Shown piece by piece: positions 58,583 through 64,000 of a stretch of DNA of 64,000 nt. Origin of the DNA: Absidia repens (Eukaryota; Mucoromycota; Mucoromycetes; Mucorales; Cunninghamellaceae). The notes beneath the pieces are model-generated. The model worked only from the letters and a program-made list of their open reading frames with translations. It was not told the DNA's origin and searched no databases. Location of the stretch: assembly GCA_002105175.1 (NCBI GenBank), contig MCGE01000006.1:1426001-1490000 (forward strand), in the 5' to 3' direction. The stretch's first letter is position 1. Every line of letters begins with the position of its first letter. Made by a program: the position numbers and the translations under genes.

Positions 58583-60985
58583 GGTGTTTGCTTTTTACCG
58601 AAGAAAAAAAACAGAGAGAGAAAGGGAAAAAAAAACAACCATCTTCCAAAAAAAAAACACACACAATTCAAATTCCGCTGTGCGAAAAATAACGAAAAGT
58701 TCACCTTAACGAATTTTGATGCTAGCCAAAAGTCCTCCACATACTCTTCTATGCCTGTCCATGGACCTTTTTTCAAATCTTTCGTAAACTAGTTCAGTTA
58801 TCCATTTTCAAGATGTTTAGCGACTGATATTTTTGACGTATCTATAATCATTTAACATACTATACTGGCTTTACATGTAGAAAACAACGACTTCGAAGAA
58901 GGAGAAAAATCAAATGAAGCTGCGGGATACCTCCCCCTCACTTATGTATCATCAACGAGACATGAGTGATATTATCGAGGTCTTTTGAATAATCAGTTTT
59001 ATAGATCGACAAAGCGAACGAATAAAAAAAAAAAAAAACGACTTGTCAAAGGGAGATCGACGTTCGGCATGTGCAGTGATTGCATTTTGTGGGGAGAAAA
59101 AAGCAATCAAGGGTTCATTCCCTCTTCTCCATAAAACACAATGGCAAAAAAAAAAAAAAATGGCCAAGGTGAATGGAAAACCCGGTATGACATTTATAAA
59201 TCGAAAATGGGACATAATGAACATTATATTACATTACATGATTACAATACTAATTTGTATACAAATCCATTTCACTGGATCAGACAACAAACAACACATT
59301 AAAGTATAAAGTTTCATACAGGTATTTTAGCGTTTACTTTTTATCTATAGATTATTATTATTTTTAATCTAGACAAATAGAAAAGGGAGAAACTGTGTGT
59401 TTCTTTCGAAAAAAAAAAAAAAAAAAAATCACGAGTAAACACATTGGAAGCACTTGGGTTCCATCATCACCTTAATAGGAGTAAACATAGACCGTTTTCC
59501 AAAAAAAGAAGATAGACATTCTGTCAAAGAAGTGTGTCGATGAATCGGGTTTTTTTGTTTGGGAATCGTAAAACAAGAAACCAAAAAGGCTGTCTGTCAT
59601 AAACCGGATAGACCATCGATGTATTGAAATTGAATACACTTGAGGTTGCTGTAAGATGATTTATTTCCAAAATTCAAGATTTTGCTTTTTTTTAATGTTT
59701 TCTTTTTTTTTTTTTTACTCCTTGAACAAGATTGATGGTAACGCAACATGTTTAAAGTGTAACATAACGGATATCTGCGTATCGAAAAGAAGGTCATAAA
59801 GTCATTCATTTCTTTGGTTGCATTATTTTAAGGAGTAAAAAAAAAAAAAAACAATTAGCATCTGTATTTCTTCGATGTTTGAGACCTTATGATACGATAG
59901 GGGAAAGAGCCTGTATGTGTGTATATGCTTGTCATCAACGCTGTTGGTTTTTTTAATTCATTTATTTTAAAGTACCGCATAAAAAGCAGTAAAGTGGGTT
60001 AGTATAGAAATTCAGGGGTCAATGACAGATTCTTAAAAAGGCAACACATTTTGATTGTGTGGTTGTTAGTTTTTTCTTTTGTTTTTTTACGTAACATGGT
60101 ATTCAAAATAAACGATAAAATTTAGTAATAATCTTACTGGTTGGGGTTTTTTCTTTTTAAAAAGAGAAAAGAGGGTGCAAGGAGAATAAGAGAATCCGAT
60201 AGGTTGTCATTCAAGAACAAGGTCTAAAACAAGGAGTCCAAAAAATCCGAGAGAGTAAAAAGGTAGCGTTTTCGATACTATAATCAAGATAATAGTAATA
60301 TTTATCATAATCAGAATAATCAGAATAAAATGGGTTACCACTAAAAATAAATCTCGATCATCAACTATGATGGAGGCATAATTTCACCCTCAAGTCTTGA
60401 CAGAAAACCAGATTCTAATATAATAAAAAACTATTTTTCACCCCTCAAGTAAAATAATTGTTCTAAAGATTTCGTCAAAATTCTATTACTTATTTTATTC
60501 ATCCAAAAATTCAAAAAGGTCCAAGCGTAATGTTCTACACAGTTTTTTCTTTCTTTCTAGCTTTATGATAACGAAAGGGAGGCACGTTGGATGATCAAGG
60601 TTAGAGTTCTTTTGTCTCATTTGCTTAACATTTCAAGCCCCTGAATATAAAACATAGAGAGAGAGAGAGAGATTTAGACAGAGGACCTATTGGTATTATA
60701 AAAAATAAATAAATTTACATACATTAGGAATAAGCAAGTAGACCTCGTTTAACCCTGTTTATGGTTCTTCCATATCTGCCTTTTAAATCAATCCCCTTCC
60801 CCTCATGCCGCTCCTGGGAAAAAAAAATATTTATCAATTTATTTTTTTTAATTTTTAATTTTTTCGCTTTTCTTTCCGCTTTTCCTCACTTTTTTATTTA
60901 CCTTTGTCATTCCTTCACCATTTGTCATTTTCTATATACATTATATATAACATATATATATATATACTAATCATTACAATTACAA
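58583..60985. other. Long intergenic region before the RGS gene
   Basis: About 2.4 kb without a supported gene. It contains several A/T runs (for example 59409-59428 and 59836-59851) and, near the RGS start, a pyrimidine-rich leader and a (TA)n patch at 60951-60966. A large 5' UTR or upstream regulatory region of the RGS gene is possible. No copy of the dispersed repeat was recognised here. Confidence 0.55.
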
Positions 60986-63383
60986 ATGGAGTCAGATCGA
61001 TCAAGACAAGCATACACATCCATGATGAAATTTACCATCGATGGTAGACCATATCTGAAAGTAAGCCAAAAGCTTTTCTGACCTTACTTCTTCATTTCTC
61101 TTATTGACTCCTTTTTTTTTAAAAAAAATAAATAAATAATAACATTAGGATATTCATGATCTTTTTGCAGCATTGATTGTACAAACACCGCTGACCACTC
61201 ATCGGTACCTATTCCGCAACTACTACAATACGTTCTCTTCGGAGGATGCCATCACGGCTTTGGGCTCACTTCGATTCTCTCACACAGTTCGTACACCTGA
61301 CCCCAACGATCCTGGCCGTCAAACTCGCACAACTACAACCACCACATTCAACATGGCTAAGGATATGGCCAAGGCACTATGTTCTCAATTCCAAGCTTGT
61401 CATCTTATGCAAAATGCAGTGGATCCCAACAGCAGTCGAAGCACCAGCAACAGTGGCAGCAGCGGTGGTAGTGGCACCATTAGTGACAAGACAATTTGGC
61501 AACTGACTCCTAAAGGCCTTTGTGTTCTCCAGGACTTTTGTGTACGTACCGAGGTGGATATGTCCTCCATGCGCAAATACTTTAGTGATATTTACCCTAT
61601 CCAGCTTGTGCGTTTGGATCGCCACAGCGATGATGATCAGTTGATGCTTGGCCGCCAGAATGTGTCTTTGATTTTTATGGTAATGATTACCTCTTTGCCC
61701 CTGGAAGGTGATTTATTGACTCAGCAACAACAACAGCAGCAACAACAGCAATCCCTGCCGGTACCTCCTTTGGCCAAATCATCCAAAACAAGAAAGGGTC
61801 AAAATGAAAACAGTAGCTCGTCTTCCTCTTCCGGCTCTTCTGTGTCCTCAGGATCATCCGCCACATCATCCTCTTTACCATCTAATGCGGCTCCGTTTGC
61901 TATGTCAACTCAAGTGGTCAATGGTGATTCGCGGGTCCAGTTGCTGGGTAACTATCTCTTGACATTGTCCAAAACCAACCAATTCCAACAACAAAAGCAG
62001 CAACATCAGCAACAACAGCAACAGCAATCTTCAGCAGGACAACAACAACAAAAGGGATATCAACAAAAATTAGCATCATTGGCCAAACCTGGGAAAAAGA
62101 TGCGTACGGCGTTCTCTAGTCAACTGGGATGCGATTGGTTGATTGATTACAGCACAGTTTCATGCTACGATGAAGGTGAATCTTTATTGGCCGAATTTGT
62201 CAAATATGGCTGGGTGGAATGCCAAGACGCCAAATATGCCGATCAATACCTTCGTGCCTCAACGAAAATCATTTTGGTCGTGACGCCTAAAGGAAAACAA
62301 GTACTTGCAGAAACATCGTCATCATCTTCAACGTCCAACTCATCTTCAACTACATCATCTCCCGCCACCAACAACAACAATAGCAATAGCTCGACAGCGT
62401 CAACCACAGGGGGATCTATTGCTACCGGCGCACGCAAAGACGCTACCAACCATCGTGTGCGATCCGGCTCAACGTCAACTACCCAGCAAGATGGTGATGA
62501 AACGACATTGCGGGAAATGCTAGCACAAGATCCGGAATCAGTGATGATCACCACACATCAAACGACCAGCAGTAGCAGTGATCTTGTGGTACCCCGCAAC
62601 AACAACAGCAGCGACAACAAAAATGAAAGTGGATTCAATGCCCGATCTCGACCTCCAAGCACAGCGATGGACTACCCCAACACGAGTAACCCCAGTGGCA
62701 TGCAATCACAAGCACTCTCATCATCCCTTTCTATGCACAGCAGCAACAACAACAGCAATAGCAACAATAATAGTGATCCCAAGGAATCCAATGCGACACG
62801 ACTGAAACAAATTTTGGACGATGCACCATTACGATCACTATTCAAGGACTTCTTACGAAACAACTTTTGTGAAGAAAATTTGGACTTTTGGATTGACTAT
62901 TCCACTTTACGACGCAAAATCCGAAACCAAAGCCCAGCCTTACCATCACAGAACCAGAAGGATTTATTGGAGGATGCTTATGATTTATGGTCGACGTACT
63001 TGAAACCTGGAGCAGAAAGTGAACTGAACGTGGAGCATTCGTTGCGACAAGAAATGGCTCGTGTGGTCAACTCGATGGTGACGGTGGTACCCACCTATAT
63101 TCCTGGGCAGCAATCAAGCAAGAACACCTTGGTCATCTCGTCGCATTCGGTGTCTGCAAGCTTGCGTATGATCTTGAAATGGCTCGATCAGGTCAACGAT
63201 CATATCTGTCGCCTCATGTCCTCCGACTCGGTGCCCAAGTTTGTGCGTACCGCCAAGTACAAGAAAATCATCGACGCTAGGGAACTCGCCGAACGCAAGG
63301 AACAAGAAGAACTCGTCAAGCAACTGGACGGTCAGCAATTAGATCACCACTCTCTCTTCTTTGATGTCGAACAACACTCTTAG
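60986..63383 (+). CDS. DEP-domain regulator of G-protein signalling (769 aa)
   Basis: Exons 60986-61060 and 61149-63383 join in frame. The layout is DEP - DEP - RGS as in fungal Sst2/FlbA/Rgs1 proteins. The first DEP-like region spans about residues 25-155 (RYLFRNYYNTFSSEDAITAL ... WQLTPKGLCVL). The second spans about 341-420 (GCDWLIDYSTVSCYDEGESL ... LVVTPKGKQVL), and they are linked by Gln and Ser runs. The RGS domain is at about 574-735 (LFKDFLRNNFCEENLDFWID, then a helical remainder to KFVRTAKYKKII). It should accelerate GTP hydrolysis by a G-alpha subunit, ending receptor signals; DEP domains place it at receptor tails and membranes. The ATG follows an AT-rich leader, and the first exon encodes only 25 residues. 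Confidence 0.92.
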
Positions 63384-64000
63384 CCTTTTTTCTTATTGTA
63401 TATAGGATCACTCTCTCCCTCTTTTGGGATACTTCTGTGACACCCCTTTCCTCCCATCTCTTAGTATAGCTTTTTTTTTTTTTTTATTTTCTTTCTTTTT
63501 TATTCATACTTATCCTTTTCTTTTTTTCTTCTTCTTTCAGCTTTAGTTTTATTTCATTTTATAATAAACCATATAAAAAAAAAACTTATACAAAAATAAA
63601 CTATTCATTTTTTACACATGTGCATCTCATTCATTAATAGGGGGCTGCCCCTATTCGACTTTTTTTTTTTTTTTTTTTTCTGGGTTCTCCTATCAACCAC
63701 ACCCACCACGTCTCCCTTCTTAGAATAAACTATTATTCCAGATTATTTCCCTCGGAACTGATTCAACTTTTTTTTTTTTGTTGTTGTTGGAGAGGCTCCA
63801 TACTCCCATTATCTATCAAAAAGTTGTCAATTCAAGGCGCCGATTTCGGTAATTCAGATACATTTGGTGCAAGTACCTGGCAGTCTGAGCACCAAGCTGG
63901 GTTTTCTTTAATATGTAATGCAAAGTAGATCACTGTGGTGTATCCAATTTTCCGTGGTCGGTGTTTGAACAAAATAGAGTGTGTGAAAGTGAATAATTTA
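63384..64000. other. 3' flank of the RGS gene to the window edge
   Basis: Pyrimidine-rich 3' UTR with AATAAA-like hexamers near 63562 and 63595, then T runs (63660-63679 and 63769-63779). No gene is recognised before the edge. Confidence 0.55.

Noticed and set aside
1..64000. CRISPR arrays, tRNA or rRNA genes
   Set aside because: No regularly spaced short repeats were seen, and no cloverleaf with plausible acceptor stem or conserved rRNA segment was recognised on either strand.

Overview
The window is about 64 kb of AT-rich eukaryotic DNA. Genes are split by short GT-AG introns (roughly 50-150 nt) that are full of long A or T runs, and the predicted proteins are fungal types with Gln/Ser/Asn-rich linkers. 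Gene content (PPZ-type phosphatase, fungal MHR transcription factor, DUF4112, a DIL+ankyrin protein, a DEP-DEP-RGS protein) and intron style point to an early-diverging filamentous fungus, most likely Mucoromycota/Mucorales. That placement is inference; no rRNA or other marker is present.

Layout. 1-7.3 kb: 3' end of a PPZ-like phosphatase, a C2H2 transcription factor, and a 15-exon Rec8/Rad21-type kleisin on the minus strand, followed by a poorly resolved candidate gene (7.4-8.2 kb). 8.2-25 kb: a gene-poor accessory block holding three small secreted eight-cysteine protein genes (12.5, 15.4 and 18.4 kb) separated by copies of a dispersed repeat. 25-44.3 kb: housekeeping genes: SPATA20-type thioredoxin-domain protein (-), ankyrin/DIL protein (+), MHR transcription factor (+), tetraspanin (+), proteasome beta-2 subunit PUP1 (+) and pyruvate kinase (+), with a repeat-rich gap at 34.7-38.2 kb. 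44.3-49.4 kb: repeat copy R9, a DUF4112 membrane protein (-) and an ACOT9-type acyl-CoA thioesterase (-). 49.4-56.3 kb: a second accessory block with an inverted copy of the 12.5-kb secreted-protein cassette and a fifth, diverged family member. 56.6-63.4 kb: RPA2 (-), a small putative membrane protein (-) and a DEP/RGS regulator (+).

The most unusual material is the accessory DNA. A five-member family of 83-87 aa secreted proteins has the cysteine order C-C-CC-C-CC-C, which is not the hydrophobin order. The genes share TATA position, upstream DNA and 3' ends. Two members lie in a ~3 kb inverted duplication 38 kb apart, encode identical proteins and differ only at five synonymous sites. Cassettes are bracketed by copies of a repeat family (at least 11 copies), two of which have terminal inverted repeats. 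Among the housekeeping genes, several carry microexons of 7-25 nt.

Exon models were built by hand from splice signals and frame continuity; every multi-exon model listed with exons is in frame throughout. Family assignments rest on motif recognition, not on database searches.
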